Source: Streptomyces roseus
GTDB lineage: Bacteria; Actinomycetota; Actinomycetes; Streptomycetales; Streptomycetaceae
DNA: 64,000 bases
Assembly: GCF_001044425.1 (NCBI RefSeq)
Contig: NZ_LFML01000159.1
Coordinates: forward strand, 1 to 64,000
Reading direction: 5' to 3'
Positions within the stretch are counted from its first letter, which is position 1, and every line of letters starts with the position of its first letter. Positions 37,893-49,517 of the stretch are shown piece by piece. The notes under the pieces are model-generated. The model was not told where the DNA came from, did no database searches, and was given only the letters and a program-made list of their open reading frames with translations. Made by a program: the position numbers and the translations under genes.

Positions 37893-38855
37893 TCAGTAGC
37901 GGTACTGCTCGTACTCGCCGGTGCCCTGGTACGGGTACTGCTGCGGTTGCTGCTGCTGCGGGTACGGGTTCTGCTCGTCCCCGGGGTAGCCCGGGGCCGC
38001 CTCGTCGGTCGAGCGCTGCTGCGGCACCCACACCCCGCCGGGCGGGGTGTCCATCGAGTACTGCTGCTGTGCGCCCGCGCCCGCGTACGGGTCGCCGGCC
38101 GCGTAGCCGGCGTACGGGGCGTAGTCGTAGGGCTGTTGCGGGATCACGGCCCCGCCGGTGCCGATGTACGGATCGGAGTAGGCGGCGTAGACCTGCTGTT
38201 CACCGCCGGCCGGATAGCCCGCGGAGTAGTCGTAGCCGCCCTGGCCCTGCGGGTCGTAGCCCTGGCCGCCGTAGGAGGCGTACTGGTGCGCGTCCTGCTC
38301 GTCCGCGGCGAACGGCGAGGCGAACGGCGCCGTGCGGCCCGCGTCGGCCGTGGGGGCGAAACTCTGTATCCCGTACGAGCCCGTGTCCTCGGGCAGCGGC
38401 TCCGGGCTGTAGAACTCCTCGCCCGTGGAACGGAACTGCGGCTCGGGCCGCTCCCGGTCGAACGCCTCGGCCCGGTCGCCGCCCTCGGCGTCGGGGGCCG
38501 CGCCCTCGGTCCCGTACTCCAGCCCGGTCACTTCGAGTGCGGGCTCGGGGCGCGGACCGCCCGCCCGCCGGCGCCGGCTCTGCTTGCGGACGGGCTCACC
38601 GCCGCGGCGCAGCGCCCAGCCGGCCTCGAAGCCCTTGCGGAAGGAGAGCGTGACCAGGGTCTGGCCCGCGGCGAACGCGGCCGCGCCGAGGCCGATGACC
38701 GGTACCGACGGCAGCACCACCCCGGCGACCACGCCCAGGAACCCGGCGAACGCGAGCAACCGCCAGCGCAGCCGGGCCTTGTACTGCATCAGGACCTCGG
38801 CAAGCAGCCACAGCGCGACGAAGCCGAACGCGATGTAGAGGACCGTCATTCCCAT
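37893..38855 (-). CDS. Membrane protein with Tyr/Gln-rich tail
   Basis: The 320-aa product has two or three N-terminal membrane helices (MTVLYIAFGFVALWLLAEVL and WRLLAFAGFLGVVAGVVLPSVPVIGLGAAAFAAG). A basic stretch follows, then a 200-residue cytoplasmic tail rich in Tyr, Gln, Gly and Pro with YxPQ-type repeats. The tail looks disordered. The ATG at 38855 is selected because GAGAGG lies 8 nt upstream; a GTG three codons earlier overlaps that ribosome site. Function unknown; found next to metF in this lineage. Confidence 0.8.
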   Translation of the reverse strand: MGMTVLYIAFGFVALWLLAEVLMQYKARLRWRLLAFAGFLGVVAGVVLPSVPVIGLGAAAFAAGQTLVTLSFRKGFEAGWALRRGGEPVRKQSRRRRAGGPRPEPALEVTGLEYGTEGAAPDAEGGDRAEAFDRERPEPQFRSTGEEFYSPEPLPEDTGSYGIQSFAPTADAGRTAPFASPFAADEQDAHQYASYGGQGYDPQGQGGYDYSAGYPAGGEQQVYAAYSDPYIGTGGAVIPQQPYDYAPYAGYAAGDPYAGAGAQQQYSMDTPPGGVWVPQQRSTDEAAPGYPGDEQNPYPQQQQPQQYPYQGTGEYEQYRY

Positions 38856-38906
38856 GCGTGGCACCTCTCGGTACGGCCGACCGCCCAGGAAACGGGAGCC
38901 GGCCGA

Positions 38907-39824
38907 TCAGGCCCGCTGGTGCAGGCCCAGGTTCTCGTAGATTTCGAGAGTCGCCGTGGAATTGTTCAGCGTGATGAAGTGCAGCCCCGGGACACCCTCG
39001 GACAGCAGCCGCGCGCAGAACTCCGTGGCGAACTCGATCCCCATGGAGCGTACAGCGGCCGGATCGTCCTTGACGGCGAGCATGCGCTCTTTCACGGCTG
39101 CGGGGAAGACTGCGTTGCTCAGTTGGGGCAGCCGGTCGAGCTGCTTGATGCCCACAACAGGCATGACCTCGGGGATGATCGGGGTCTCGCAGCCCGCCTT
39201 CTGGACGCTGTCGCGCAGCCGCAGATAATTCTCCGGATCGAAGAACATCTGGGTGATCGCGTAGTCGGCGCCGGCGCGGCACTTGTCCACGAAGTGCCGG
39301 ATGTCCGTGTCCCAGTCCTCCGAGCGCGGGTGCATCTCGGGGAAGGCCGCGACACCCACGCAGAAGTCGCCGGACTCCTTGAGCAGGCGCACGAGGTCGG
39401 CCGCGTAGTCCACGCCCTCGGCGTGCTTGACCCAGGGGCCCATGGGGTCGCCCGGCGGGTCCCCGCGCAGCGCGAGCATGTTGCGGATGCCGGCGTCGGC
39501 GAACTGGCCGATCACGTGGCGCAGCTCGGCGACCGACTGGTCGACCGCGGTGAGGTGCGCGACGGGGGTGAGGGTGGTGTCGGCGGCGATCTGCTGGGTG
39601 GCCTTGACGGTGCCGCCCCGGGTGGAGCCGCCGGCCCCGTAGGTGACGGACACGAAGCTCGGGCCCACGGCCTCGATCCGGCGCAGCGCGTTCCAGAGGT
39701 TGCGCTCGCCCTTCTCCGTCTTGGGGGCCCAGAACTCGAAGGAGTACGACTTGCTCCCGGACGCCAGAAGGTCGCGGACCGTGCGTGCACGGTCCGTACG
39801 GGTGGAAGCGGTACCAAGGGCCAT
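38907..39824 (-). CDS. metF: Methylenetetrahydrofolate reductase
   Basis: FAD-dependent TIM-barrel enzyme that reduces 5,10-methylene-THF to 5-methyl-THF for methionine synthesis. The 305-aa product shows [17 protein letters not shown] with the catalytic Glu, [26 protein letters not shown], and the [12 protein letters not shown] segment. Size matches bacterial MetF, which lacks the eukaryotic regulatory domain. Confidence 0.96.
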   Translation of the reverse strand: MALGTASTRTDRARTVRDLLASGSKSYSFEFWAPKTEKGERNLWNALRRIEAVGPSFVSVTYGAGGSTRGGTVKATQQIAADTTLTPVAHLTAVDQSVAELRHVIGQFADAGIRNMLALRGDPPGDPMGPWVKHAEGVDYAADLVRLLKESGDFCVGVAAFPEMHPRSEDWDTDIRHFVDKCRAGADYAITQMFFDPENYLRLRDSVQKAGCETPIIPEVMPVVGIKQLDRLPQLSNAVFPAAVKERMLAVKDDPAAVRSMGIEFATEFCARLLSEGVPGLHFITLNNSTATLEIYENLGLHQRA

Positions 39825-39916
39825 ACGGGCAGGTTAGACGCGCCTTCGCGGTCTCCGAAGCCGTGTCCGCCTTTTGGACACGTTTTTGGACACCCGGACG
39901 GGCGGGCGCCGGTGGC

Positions 39917-40558
39917 CTAGTGGGAAACGCGCTCGCGGACCCGCTTGGCCAGGTCGGCGGCGGCCGCGCCCGGGTCGGAGGACTCGGTGAGCGCGCGGAC
40001 GACCACGATGCGGGTGGCTCCGGCGTCGAGGACCTCGTCGAGGTTGCCGGCGTCGATGCCGCCGATGGCGAACCAGGGGCGGGCCGGGGCCAGCGAGGCC
40101 GTGTACCGGACCAGATCGAGCCCGGGGGCGTGGCGGCCGGGCTTGGTGGGGGTGGGCCAGCAGGGGCCGGTGCAGAAGTAGTCCACGCCCGGCTCGCAGA
40201 CGGCGGCGTCGACCTCGGACTCGGCGTGGCAGGACCGGCCGACGAGCACGGACTCGCCGAGGATCGCGCGGGCTGCGGGCACCGGGATGTCGCCCTGGCC
40301 CAGGTGCAGGACGTCGGAGCCGATGGCGTGGGCGACGTCGGCGCGGTCGTTCACCGCGAGGAGCTTGCCGTGCCGGCGGGCGGCGTCGGCGAACACCCGC
40401 AGGTGTTCGAGCTCCTCGCCGGCTTCCATGCCCTTGTCGCGCAGCTGGACGATGTCCACCCCGCCGGCCAGGACCGCGTCGAGGAACTCGGGGAGGTCGC
40501 CCTGCCGCTTGCGGGCGTCCGTGCACAGGTAGAGCCGGGCGTCGGACAGCTGCTGCAT
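39917..40558 (-). CDS. thiE: Thiamine phosphate synthase
   Basis: Couples hydroxymethylpyrimidine-PP with the thiazole phosphate. The 213-aa TIM barrel shows [17 protein letters not shown] (pyrophosphate-binding region), [26 protein letters not shown] and [29 protein letters not shown]. It lies about 2 kb from thiOSG on the opposite strand and has no visible TPP riboswitch of its own. Confidence 0.96.
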   Translation of the reverse strand: MQQLSDARLYLCTDARKRQGDLPEFLDAVLAGGVDIVQLRDKGMEAGEELEHLRVFADAARRHGKLLAVNDRADVAHAIGSDVLHLGQGDIPVPAARAILGESVLVGRSCHAESEVDAAVCEPGVDYFCTGPCWPTPTKPGRHAPGLDLVRYTASLAPARPWFAIGGIDAGNLDEVLDAGATRIVVVRALTESSDPGAAAADLAKRVRERVSH

Positions 40559-40578
40559 GGGTGTTCCCCCCTGGTGGT

Positions 40579-40608
40579 GGCGTACGGGCCCGGGCGGGCC
40601 CGTACGCC
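40579..40608 (-). terminator. Hairpin between the Rv2175c-like gene and thiE
   Basis: 13-bp perfect stem (40579-40591 with 40596-40608) and a 4-nt loop, 15 bp past the stop of the upstream minus-strand gene. Confidence 0.75.
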
Positions 40609-40622
40609 GGTGGATCAGCCGG

Positions 40623-40988
40623 TCAGAGGGCGAGCGCCTGAGCGCGGCGCTTCACCTCCGTGCCGCGATTCTCGCTCAGCGCCTGCGCGGGGGTGCCGGG
40701 CAGGGTCGGGTCCGGGGTGAACATCCACTCCAGGATCTCCTCGTCGGAGAAGCCGTCGTCGCGGAGCACGGTCAGCAGGCCGGGCAGGCCCTTGACGATC
40801 TTGTCGCCGTCGATGAAGGGGGCGGGCACCTGGAGCGAACGGTTCTCGCCCCGGCGTACGGCGATCAGCTGACCTTCCTTGACCAGCTGGCGGACCCGGG
40901 TCACCTCGATGTCGAGCATCTCGGCGATGTCGGGGACGTACAGCCAGGCGGGGACAAGGGCGTCGATCTTTGCGTCAATCTCGGTCAC
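40623..40988 (-). CDS. Rv2175c-like DNA-binding protein
   Basis: A 121-aa protein with a winged-helix/HTH region ([39 protein letters not shown]) followed by the conserved actinobacterial Rv2175c C-terminal domain ([20 protein letters not shown]). In M. tuberculosis, Rv2175c binds DNA and is a substrate of the kinase PknL; here a PASTA kinase gene lies 4 kb away, but no link is shown. GTG at 40988 is the start; the open frame upstream to 41687 is a GC-rich shadow. Confidence 0.9.
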   Translation of the reverse strand: MTEIDAKIDALVPAWLYVPDIAEMLDIEVTRVRQLVKEGQLIAVRRGENRSLQVPAPFIDGDKIVKGLPGLLTVLRDDGFSDEEILEWMFTPDPTLPGTPAQALSENRGTEVKRRAQALAL

Positions 40989-41074
40989 GGGCACAAGCCT
41001 GCCACCTCCGGCTGACACCCGGTACCCGGGCCGACCCGTCCGGGTCCCCGCGGCCCGCCGGGGCGGCCCCTGCG

Positions 41075-41140
41075 GGCCGCCGGGGGCGCCGGGCCGCCGG
41101 GCCGCCGGGCCGCCTGGGCAGCCTGGGCAGCCGGGCCGCC
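41075..41140. repeat. GC-rich short repeats
   Basis: About five tandem variants of the 8-bp unit CCGCCGGG followed by two copies of CTGGGCAG, in the gap 40989-41191. No gene is seen in this gap. Confidence 0.75.
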
Positions 41141-41191
41141 GCCCGGGCCGGGGACCCGGACCAGCGCCCGGGTGTCGGCCCGGACGGCCCC

Positions 41192-42412
41192 CTAGACCAG
41201 CGCCGACTTCAAGGGGACCGCGGGGTCGGCGATCTTGGCCGGGTCCACCGGGGCGCCCGTCTCGATCAGCTTCCGCCCCTGCGCCAGGTCCCGCGGCCGG
41301 CCCACCGCCAGGACGGCGGCCAAGGCCCCGGCCCGCAGCCAGCACACCGACCAGCCCGCCTCGGCCGGGTCCCCGCGCCACACCAGCTCGTCGGCGCCCG
41401 CGTGGTGGCCCGCGTACTGGACGAACCGGCCGAACTGCTCCGACCAGAAGTACGGCACCGGGTCGTAGACCTGGAGCGCCTTGCCCGCCACGATGTTCGC
41501 CGCGACCACGCGCGGCCCCTGGAGGGCGTTGTCCCAGTGGTGGACCAGCAGCCGCGCCCCGTAGCGGGCCGAGGGGAACGACGCGCAGTCGCCGACCGCG
41601 TACACCCCGGGCAGGCCGGTGCGCAGGTACTCGTCCGCCGCGACGGCGCCCTCCGGCCCGAGCCCGACCCCCGAGCCGGCCAGCCACCGGGTCGCCGGCC
41701 GGGCCCCGATGCCCACGACCACCGCGCCCGCGGGCAGCTCCCGCCCGTCCGCGAGCAGGACCCGCCCGGCCTCCACCGAGGCGACCTGGGCGCCGGTCAG
41801 CAGCGCGGCCCCGGCCTGCTCGTACCAGTGGGCCATGGGGGCCGCGACCTCAGCGGGCAGCGCCCCGGCCAGCACCCGGTCGGCCGCCTCGACCACGGTC
41901 ACCGCGCAGCCCGCCTCGCGCGCCGCGGTGGCGAACTCGGCGCCGATCCAGCCCGCCCCGACCACCACGGTCGCCGGAGTCCGCGCCAGCACCGGCCGCA
42001 GCCGGGCCGCGTCGTCCAGGGTGCGCAGCAGGTGCACGCCGGGGACGCCCTCGGACCCGGGCAGGGTCAGCGGTTCGGCGCCGGTCGCCAGGACGAGGAA
42101 CTCGTACGGGACCGGCCCCGCCTCGGTGTCCAGCTCGCGCTCGGCGGCCCGCAGCCCGGTGACCTCCACCCCGAGCCGGAGCACGATGCCGAGCCCTTCG
42201 AAGTCCACGTCGAACGCGGAGTCCTCGGCCTTGCCGAGCAGCACCGCCTTCGACAGCGGCGGCCGGTCGTAGGGCTGGTGGGGCTCGGCGCCCAGCAGGG
42301 TGATGGGGCGGCGCCACCCCTGCTCCCGCAGCGCGACCGCGGTCTGCACCCCGGCCATTCCGGCGCCGACGATGACGACGCCGCTCTGAGTCTGTTCCGT
42401 CTGCTCGCTCAC
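41192..42412 (-). CDS. FAD-dependent ferredoxin/NAD(P)H reductase
   Basis: The 406-aa flavoprotein has VVIVGAGMAGVQTAVALREQG (FAD), PYDRPPLSKAVL, a second dinucleotide fold VVVGAGWIGAEFATAAREAG for NAD(P)H, and GVYAVGDCASFP. This arrangement is typical of ferredoxin/rubredoxin reductases of oxygenase systems. No ferredoxin or P450 gene is adjacent. GTG at 42412 lies 7 nt after TAGGGT (42425-42420), so the transcript is probably leaderless; this decides against the GTG three codons earlier. Confidence 0.9.
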   Translation of the reverse strand: MSEQTEQTQSGVVIVGAGMAGVQTAVALREQGWRRPITLLGAEPHQPYDRPPLSKAVLLGKAEDSAFDVDFEGLGIVLRLGVEVTGLRAAERELDTEAGPVPYEFLVLATGAEPLTLPGSEGVPGVHLLRTLDDAARLRPVLARTPATVVVGAGWIGAEFATAAREAGCAVTVVEAADRVLAGALPAEVAAPMAHWYEQAGAALLTGAQVASVEAGRVLLADGRELPAGAVVVGIGARPATRWLAGSGVGLGPEGAVAADEYLRTGLPGVYAVGDCASFPSARYGARLLVHHWDNALQGPRVVAANIVAGKALQVYDPVPYFWSEQFGRFVQYAGHHAGADELVWRGDPAEAGWSVCWLRAGALAAVLAVGRPRDLAQGRKLIETGAPVDPAKIADPAVPLKSALV

Positions 42413-42481
42413 ACCGCCCACCCTAGCGATCTGACGTTACGTCAGGAACAGCGGCTCGGCGCGGCCGCCGGGGAGGCAGCC

Positions 42482-42510
42482 TTACCCGCTCCCGGCGGCG
42501 GGGTTAGGCT
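42482..42510 (+). promoter_or_regulatory. Promoter of the thiOSG operon
   Basis: TTACCC, 17-bp spacer, TAGGCT, placed just upstream of the TPP aptamer. Confidence 0.55.
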
Positions 42511-42521
42511 GGCGCCCGTAC

Positions 42522-42614
42522 CTATCGCGGGAGTCCGGGCGCACCGGGCTGAGAGGGAGGCTGAGCGGCCTCCGACCGTACGAACCTGATCCGGGTCATG
42601 CCGGCGAAGGGAGG
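42522..42614 (+). promoter_or_regulatory. TPP riboswitch (THI element)
   Basis: Carries the conserved THI-box parts in order: the CTGAGAGG-type segment at about 42549-42556 and ACCTGATCCGGGTCATGCCGG at about 42584-42603, then GCGAAGGGAG. The final GGGAGGGG overlaps the thiO ribosome-binding site and no terminator intervenes, so ligand binding probably blocks translation initiation. Confidence 0.95.
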
Positions 42615-42626
42615 GGCTGGACGCCC

Positions 42627-44805
<2,179 letters not shown>

Positions 44806-44918
44806 CGGCGGCGCGGCGCGGGGTGCGGGGCCCGCCCCCGCTGCCCGCGCGGCGCCTCCCACGTCACAGCTGCGCTGCAAGCTCACCGGCCGCTCGTCGG
44901 CGGCCGCAGGGACGCTCG

Positions 44919-44930
44919 TAGAATCGCCGG
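44919..44930 (+). promoter_or_regulatory. -10 box of a leaderless PASTA kinase gene
   Basis: TAGAAT at 44919-44924 ends 6 nt before the GTG start at 44931, leaving no room for a ribosome-binding site. Confidence 0.6.
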
Positions 44931-46886
44931 GTGGATACGACCCTGGATGACCCCCTCGTCGGGCAGACACTCGACGGCCGCTACCGCGTGGAGGCGCGCA
45001 TCGCGGCCGGCGGCATGGCGACGGTCTACCGGGCCGTGGACACCCGCCTCGACCGCGTACTCGCCCTCAAGGTGATGCACCCGGCGCTCGCCGCCGACGC
45101 CGGCTTCGTCGACCGCTTCATCCGCGAGGCCAAGTCCGTCGCCCGCCTCGCGCACCCCAACGTCGTCGCCGTCTTCGACCAGGGGACCGACGGGCCGTAC
45201 ACGTACCTGGCCATGGAGTACGTCTCCGGCTGCACGCTGCGCGACGTGCTGCGCGAGCGCGGGGCGCTGCGGCCCCGTGCGGCCCTCGACATCCTGGAGC
45301 CGGTCCTGGCCGCCCTCGGCGCCGCCCACCGCGCGGGGTTCGTACACCGCGACATGAAGCCCGAGAACGTCCTGATCGGCGACGACGGCCGGGTCAAGGT
45401 CGCGGACTTCGGCCTGGTCCGCAGCGTGGACACCGTCACCAGCACCACCGGCGCCGTCCTCGGCACCGTCTCCTACCTCGCCCCCGAGCAGATCGAGAAC
45501 GGGGCCACCGACACCCGCGTGGACGTCTACGCCTGCGGCGTCGTCCTGTACGAGATGCTCACCGGCTCCAAGCCGCACACCGGCGGCACCCCCGCCCAGG
45601 TGCTCTACCAGCACCTCCACGAGGACGTACCGCCCCCGTCGGCGGCCGTTCCGGGGCTGCCCGGGATCCTGGACCAGCTCGTCACGTACGCGACCGCCCG
45701 CGACCCGGAGCTGCGGCCCACCGACGCCGCCGGACTGCTCGGGCTGACGCTCGACGCCCGCGCCCTGCTCGGCGACGCCGAGCTGGACGCGGTGCCGCCG
45801 CAGGCTCGGGCCGAGCAGCGCGACGCCGGCGAGGACCGCACCAGCGTGATCCCCCGGCCCGTCACGGCGCAGCCGCCCGTGCACCAGACGTCCCGGCTGG
45901 AACGCCCGGAAGCCACGCCCGCCGCGGCGGCGAACGCCCGCCCGGCCCAGACGCTCGCCGAGGCGCCGCTGCCGCCGCGATCGCGCGGCCCGCGCGCACC
46001 GCGCCGCGGGACCCTGCTCGTGATCGCCGGCGTCCTGCTCGCGCTCGGCCTCGGCACCGGGGTCTGGTACATCAACGCCGGCCAGTTCACCAAGGTCCCC
46101 AACCTGCTCGGCAAGACCGAGGCGCAGGCCAAGTCCGACCTTTCGGCGGCCGGCCTGGGCGTGAAGCGGGTCGACCGGAAGTTCAGCGACACCTTCGACC
46201 GGGGGACGGTGATGGACTCCGACCCCGAGAGCGGCAAGCGCATCCGCGGCAACGGTGCGGTGGCGCTCACGGTCTCGCGCGGCCCTGAGGTCGTCGTCGT
46301 ACCGGACGTGACGGGCAGGCCGCTGGAGGAGGCCAAGGCCGAGCTGGTCAGGAGCGGGCTGGCGCCCGGCATGGTCACGCAGGCCTTCAGTCAGGACGTC
46401 GCCCAGGGCTCGGTGGTCTCCACGAACCCGCCCGGCGGGCAGAAGCGGTCGCCCGACACGGCGGTCGCGCTCGTGGTCAGCAAGGGCCGGCCGGTGCAGG
46501 TGACGAGCGTGGTCGGACGGCCCCTGGACCAGGCGCGGGCCGCCCTCCAGGACCTCGGCCTCAAGGTCGAGACGGCCGCCGAGGAGGTCAACTCGCCGTT
46601 CCCGGCCGGTACGGTCGCCAACCAGTCGATCGGCGCCGGCTCCCAGGCCGCGACCGGCGACACGGTGACGCTCACCGTGTCCAAGGGCCCCCGGCAGATC
46701 CCGGTGCCGAACGTGACCGGCCAGGAGGCGGACGTGGCCCGCAAGACGCTGGAGGGGGCCGGTTTCAAGGTGAAGGTGGAGCGGCCGCTCATCTCCTTCG
46801 GCAACACGGTGGACGCCCAGTCGGTGCCGGGCGGCCAGAGCGCCCCCGAGGGCAGCACGATCGTCCTGCGGACCAAGGGGCTGTAG
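44931..46886 (+). CDS. pkaF: PASTA-domain Ser/Thr protein kinase
   Basis: Membrane receptor kinase of the PknB/PrkC class, thought to sense peptidoglycan fragments. The 651-aa product has a kinase domain (about 15-280): glycine loop IAAGGMATVYRA, Lys47 in ALKVM, HRDMKPEN, DFGL and a TVTSTTGAVLGT activation loop. A Pro-rich juxtamembrane region, one membrane helix (GTLLVIAGVLLALGLGTGVWYI, about 364-385) and four extracellular PASTA repeats of about 66 residues follow. Gene order matches S. coelicolor pkaF as I recall. No separate phosphatase gene is present here. Confidence 0.93.
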   Translation: MDTTLDDPLVGQTLDGRYRVEARIAAGGMATVYRAVDTRLDRVLALKVMHPALAADAGFVDRFIREAKSVARLAHPNVVAVFDQGTDGPYTYLAMEYVSGCTLRDVLRERGALRPRAALDILEPVLAALGAAHRAGFVHRDMKPENVLIGDDGRVKVADFGLVRSVDTVTSTTGAVLGTVSYLAPEQIENGATDTRVDVYACGVVLYEMLTGSKPHTGGTPAQVLYQHLHEDVPPPSAAVPGLPGILDQLVTYATARDPELRPTDAAGLLGLTLDARALLGDAELDAVPPQARAEQRDAGEDRTSVIPRPVTAQPPVHQTSRLERPEATPAAAANARPAQTLAEAPLPPRSRGPRAPRRGTLLVIAGVLLALGLGTGVWYINAGQFTKVPNLLGKTEAQAKSDLSAAGLGVKRVDRKFSDTFDRGTVMDSDPESGKRIRGNGAVALTVSRGPEVVVVPDVTGRPLEEAKAELVRSGLAPGMVTQAFSQDVAQGSVVSTNPPGGQKRSPDTAVALVVSKGRPVQVTSVVGRPLDQARAALQDLGLKVETAAEEVNSPFPAGTVANQSIGAGSQAATGDTVTLTVSKGPRQIPVPNVTGQEADVARKTLEGAGFKVKVERPLISFGNTVDAQSVPGGQSAPEGSTIVLRTKGL

Positions 46887-46890
46887 AGCG

Positions 46891-47760
46891 ATGGACCACA
46901 TCATGCGCAATCCCGTCGGCGGGCACGTGCCGGTCGCCGGCGGCCTCGCCTCGGTGGGGCTGACGTACGCGCGGGAGATGGGGGCCGAGGCCGTACAGGT
47001 CTTCGTCGCCAATCCGCGCGGCTGGGCCACCCCGGTCGGGAACCCGGCGCAGGACGAGCTGTTCCGCAGCCAGTGCGCCGAGGGGTCGATCCCGGCGTAC
47101 GTCCACGCCCCCTACCTGATCAACTTCGGCTCGCACACCGAGGCGACCGTCGAGAAGTCCGTGGAGTCGTTGCGGCACTCGCTGCGCCGCGGCCGGGAGA
47201 TCGGCGCGCTCGGGGTGGTCGTACACACCGGCTCGGCGACCGGAGGACGGCCGCGCGAGGCGGCGTACGCGCAGGTCAGGGAGCATCTGCTGCCGCTGCT
47301 GGACGAGCTGACGCACGCGGACGACCCGTTCCTGCTGCTGGAGTCCACGGCCGGGCAGGGCTCCTCGCTGTGCTCGCGGACCTGGGACTTCGGCCCCTAC
47401 TTCGAGGCGCTCGACCACCACCCCAAGCTGGGGATCTGCCTGGACACCTGCCACGTCTTCGCCGCCGGGCACGACCTGGCGGAGCGGGGCGGGGCGAAGC
47501 AGACGCTGGACCTGCTGGTGGACACGGTGGGCGAGGGGCGGCTGAAGCTGATCCACGCGAACGACTCGAAGGAGGGCGTGGGCTCCCTCAAGGACCGCCA
47601 CGCCAACATCGGGCAGGGCCACATCGGCCGGGACGCCTTCGCCGAGCTCATCGCCCACCCCGCGATGGAGGGCGTCCCGCTGATCACCGAGACGCCGGGC
47701 GGGAAGGAGGGCCACGCGGCGGACGTGGCCCTGCTGAAGGAACTGCGCGAGCTCCCCTGA
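46891..47760 (+). CDS. nfo: Deoxyribonuclease IV (AP endonuclease)
   Basis: Endonuclease IV cleaves 5' to abasic sites using three metal ions. The 289-aa TIM barrel begins with GGHVPVAGGLAS. Metal-binding motifs follow in order: VHAPYLINFGS, VVHTGSATGG, LLLESTAGQG, CLDTCHVFAAG, LIHANDSK, RHANIGQGHIG and ITETPGG. It starts 4 bp after the kinase stop, so the two may be cotranscribed, an unusual pairing. Confidence 0.94.
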   Translation: MDHIMRNPVGGHVPVAGGLASVGLTYAREMGAEAVQVFVANPRGWATPVGNPAQDELFRSQCAEGSIPAYVHAPYLINFGSHTEATVEKSVESLRHSLRRGREIGALGVVVHTGSATGGRPREAAYAQVREHLLPLLDELTHADDPFLLLESTAGQGSSLCSRTWDFGPYFEALDHHPKLGICLDTCHVFAAGHDLAERGGAKQTLDLLVDTVGEGRLKLIHANDSKEGVGSLKDRHANIGQGHIGRDAFAELIAHPAMEGVPLITETPGGKEGHAADVALLKELRELP

Positions 47761-47871
47761 AGCGTACGGCCGTCCGGGCGGCGTCGGCCGCGGGCACTCG
47801 GCCGCGGCACGGGCCAGGCGGTCGTCCCCCCCGTACCACTCGCCCGAGGCACCACTGACCCGGGGGCGGGC

Positions 47872-48504
47872 CTACAGCTCGGGGCCGTCCCCCGGCTCCT
47901 CCTGGTACGAGTAGCGCTGCTCCCGCCAGGGGTCGCCGATGTTGTGGTAGCCGCGCTCCTCCCAGAAGCCGCGGCGGTCGGCGGTCATGTACTCGATGCC
48001 GCGGACCCACTTGGGGCCCTTCCACGCGTAGAGGTGCGGGACGACGAGCCGTACCGGGAAACCGTGTTCGGCGGTGAGCAGTTCGCCGCCCTCGTGGGTG
48101 GCGAAGACGGTCCGGTCGGAGGCGAAGTCGGCCAGCCGCAGATTGGAGCTGAAGCCGTACTCGGCCCACACCATCACATGCGTGACCTGCGGCGACGGCG
48201 GCGCCAGGGCGAGTATCTCGCGGGCGAGGACTCCGCCCCACTCGGCGCCCGGCATGCTGAACTTCGTCACGCAGTGCAGGTCCGCCACGACGGATTCGAA
48301 CGGCAGGGCCGTGAACTCCTCGTGGTTCCAGCAGTGCTTGTCACCGTCGGCGGTGGCCCCGAAGACACGGAACTCCCAGCGGTCCGGCTTGAACTTGGGG
48401 ACCGGGCCGTAGTGGGTGACCGGCCAGCCGCGCTGCAGCCGCTGTCCCGGAGGAAGCTCCAGGTGCTCTGCTCCCGGAGATTCCCGGCTTTCCGGCTGGC
48501 CCAT
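47872..48504 (-). CDS. Molybdopterin-dependent oxidoreductase (sulfite oxidase fold)
   Basis: The 210-aa protein matches the molybdopterin-binding domain of the sulfite oxidase/YedY superfamily. Seen are WEFRVFGATADGDKHCWNHEEFTALP, the molybdenum-ligand cysteine in DLHCVTKFSM, and the SNLRLADF, FPVRLVVPHLYAWKGPKWVRGIEY segment. There is no Tat signal or dimerisation domain, so it is cytoplasmic and of unknown substrate. No partner haem or membrane subunit is adjacent. Confidence 0.9.
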   Translation of the reverse strand: MGQPESRESPGAEHLELPPGQRLQRGWPVTHYGPVPKFKPDRWEFRVFGATADGDKHCWNHEEFTALPFESVVADLHCVTKFSMPGAEWGGVLAREILALAPPSPQVTHVMVWAEYGFSSNLRLADFASDRTVFATHEGGELLTAEHGFPVRLVVPHLYAWKGPKWVRGIEYMTADRRGFWEERGYHNIGDPWREQRYSYQEEPGDGPEL

Positions 48505-48716
48505 GTCTCCATGGTGACAGACGCGGCAGGGTGGTCACGACCAGGTGTGCCCCGATACGGGCAAGTCACGCCAACTCACACTAAGGAGGCACTTACTGGA
48601 CGGCCCCCTGCGGCGGTGCGAGGATGCGCGCACTCCCCCGGTCACGGCTGGGGGCGGTAGCGCGATACCCCCCAGCCCCGTCACACAGCTGACATTGCCT
48701 GGAAGGAGCCTCTGCG

Positions 48717-49196
48717 ATGCAGGGCGACCCCGAGGTCCTCGAGTTTCTGAACGAGCAGTTGACCGGCGAGCTCACGGCGATCAACCAGTACTGGCTCCAC
48801 TACCGGATCCAGGACAACAAGGGTTGGACCAAGCTCGCGAAGTACACGCGTGAAGAGTCCATCGATGAGATGAAGCACGCGGACAAGATCACCGAACGCA
48901 TCCTGATGCTGGACGGGCTGCCGAACTACCAGCGGCTCTTCCACGTGCGGGTCGGCCAGACCCTGACGGAGATGTTCCAGGCGGACCGCCAGGTCGAGGT
49001 CGAGGCCATCGACCGCCTCAAGCGGGGCATCGAGGTGATGCGCGGCAAGGGCGACGTGACCTCGGCGCGCCTCTTCGAGGAGATCCTGGGGGACGAGGAG
49101 CACCACATCGACTACCTCGACACCCAGCTGGAGCTCATCGAGAGCATCGGGGAGCCGCTCTACATCGCGCAGCTGATCGAGCAGCCGGAGGGCTGA
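48717..49196 (+). CDS. bfr: Bacterioferritin
   Basis: Iron-storing 24-mer with ferroxidase centres. The 159-aa four-helix protein keeps all ferroxidase ligands (Glu18, Glu51, His54, Glu94, Glu127, His130) and the haem ligand Met52 (EEMKH-type segment DEMKHAD), matching E. coli numbering. AAGGAG lies 8 nt before the ATG. It is convergent with bfd, 10 bp apart. I see no iron box in its upstream gap (48505-48716). Confidence 0.97.
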   Translation: MQGDPEVLEFLNEQLTGELTAINQYWLHYRIQDNKGWTKLAKYTREESIDEMKHADKITERILMLDGLPNYQRLFHVRVGQTLTEMFQADRQVEVEAIDRLKRGIEVMRGKGDVTSARLFEEILGDEEHHIDYLDTQLELIESIGEPLYIAQLIEQPEG

Positions 49197-49206
49197 GCCG
49201 CGGGCC

Positions 49207-49446
49207 CTACGCGGCTTCCGCGAGCTCCGGGTCGGCGGCGAGCACGGCGGCCGCGCCGCCCTTCTCCAGCAGCTCCCGGCGCGGGCAGGCCCCGCGGCCC
49301 AGGATGCCCTGGATGGTCCGTACGCAGGATCCGCAGTCGGTGCCGGCCTTGGTGACCGAGGCGATCTGGCGAGGGGTGCAGGCCCCGGCGGCCGCGTGGT
49401 CCTTGACCTGCTTGTCGGTGATCCCGAAGCAAGAGCAGACGTACAC
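49207..49446 (-). CDS. bfd: Bacterioferritin-associated ferredoxin
   Basis: Small [2Fe-2S] protein that reduces bacterioferritin to release stored iron. The four cysteines are in CSC near the start and DCGSC around residue 38. The 79-aa form starting at GTG 49446 is chosen because GGGAGG lies 8 nt before it; an earlier GTG at 49455 overlaps that ribosome site. Two DmdR/IdeR-type boxes upstream indicate induction under iron starvation, which fits an iron-release role. Confidence 0.93.
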   Translation of the reverse strand: MYVCSCFGITDKQVKDHAAAGACTPRQIASVTKAGTDCGSCVRTIQGILGRGACPRRELLEKGGAAAVLAADPELAEAA

Positions 49447-49490
49447 GCGGTTCACCTCCCGGAAGGAATGGTCTCTCCAGCCATCCCGTA

Positions 49491-49509
49491 TTCGGTGAGG
49501 CTTACCTAA
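49491..49509 (-). promoter_or_regulatory. Iron box 1 (DmdR/IdeR type)
   Basis: Minus strand TTAGGTAAGCCTCACCGAA, very close to the DmdR1/IdeR consensus TTAGGTTAGGCTCACCTAA. Confidence 0.88.
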
Positions 49510-49517
49510 CCGTACCT

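Noticed and set aside
40559-40622. TPP riboswitch before thiE
   Set aside because: Only a terminator-like hairpin is seen; the THI-box segments are absent.
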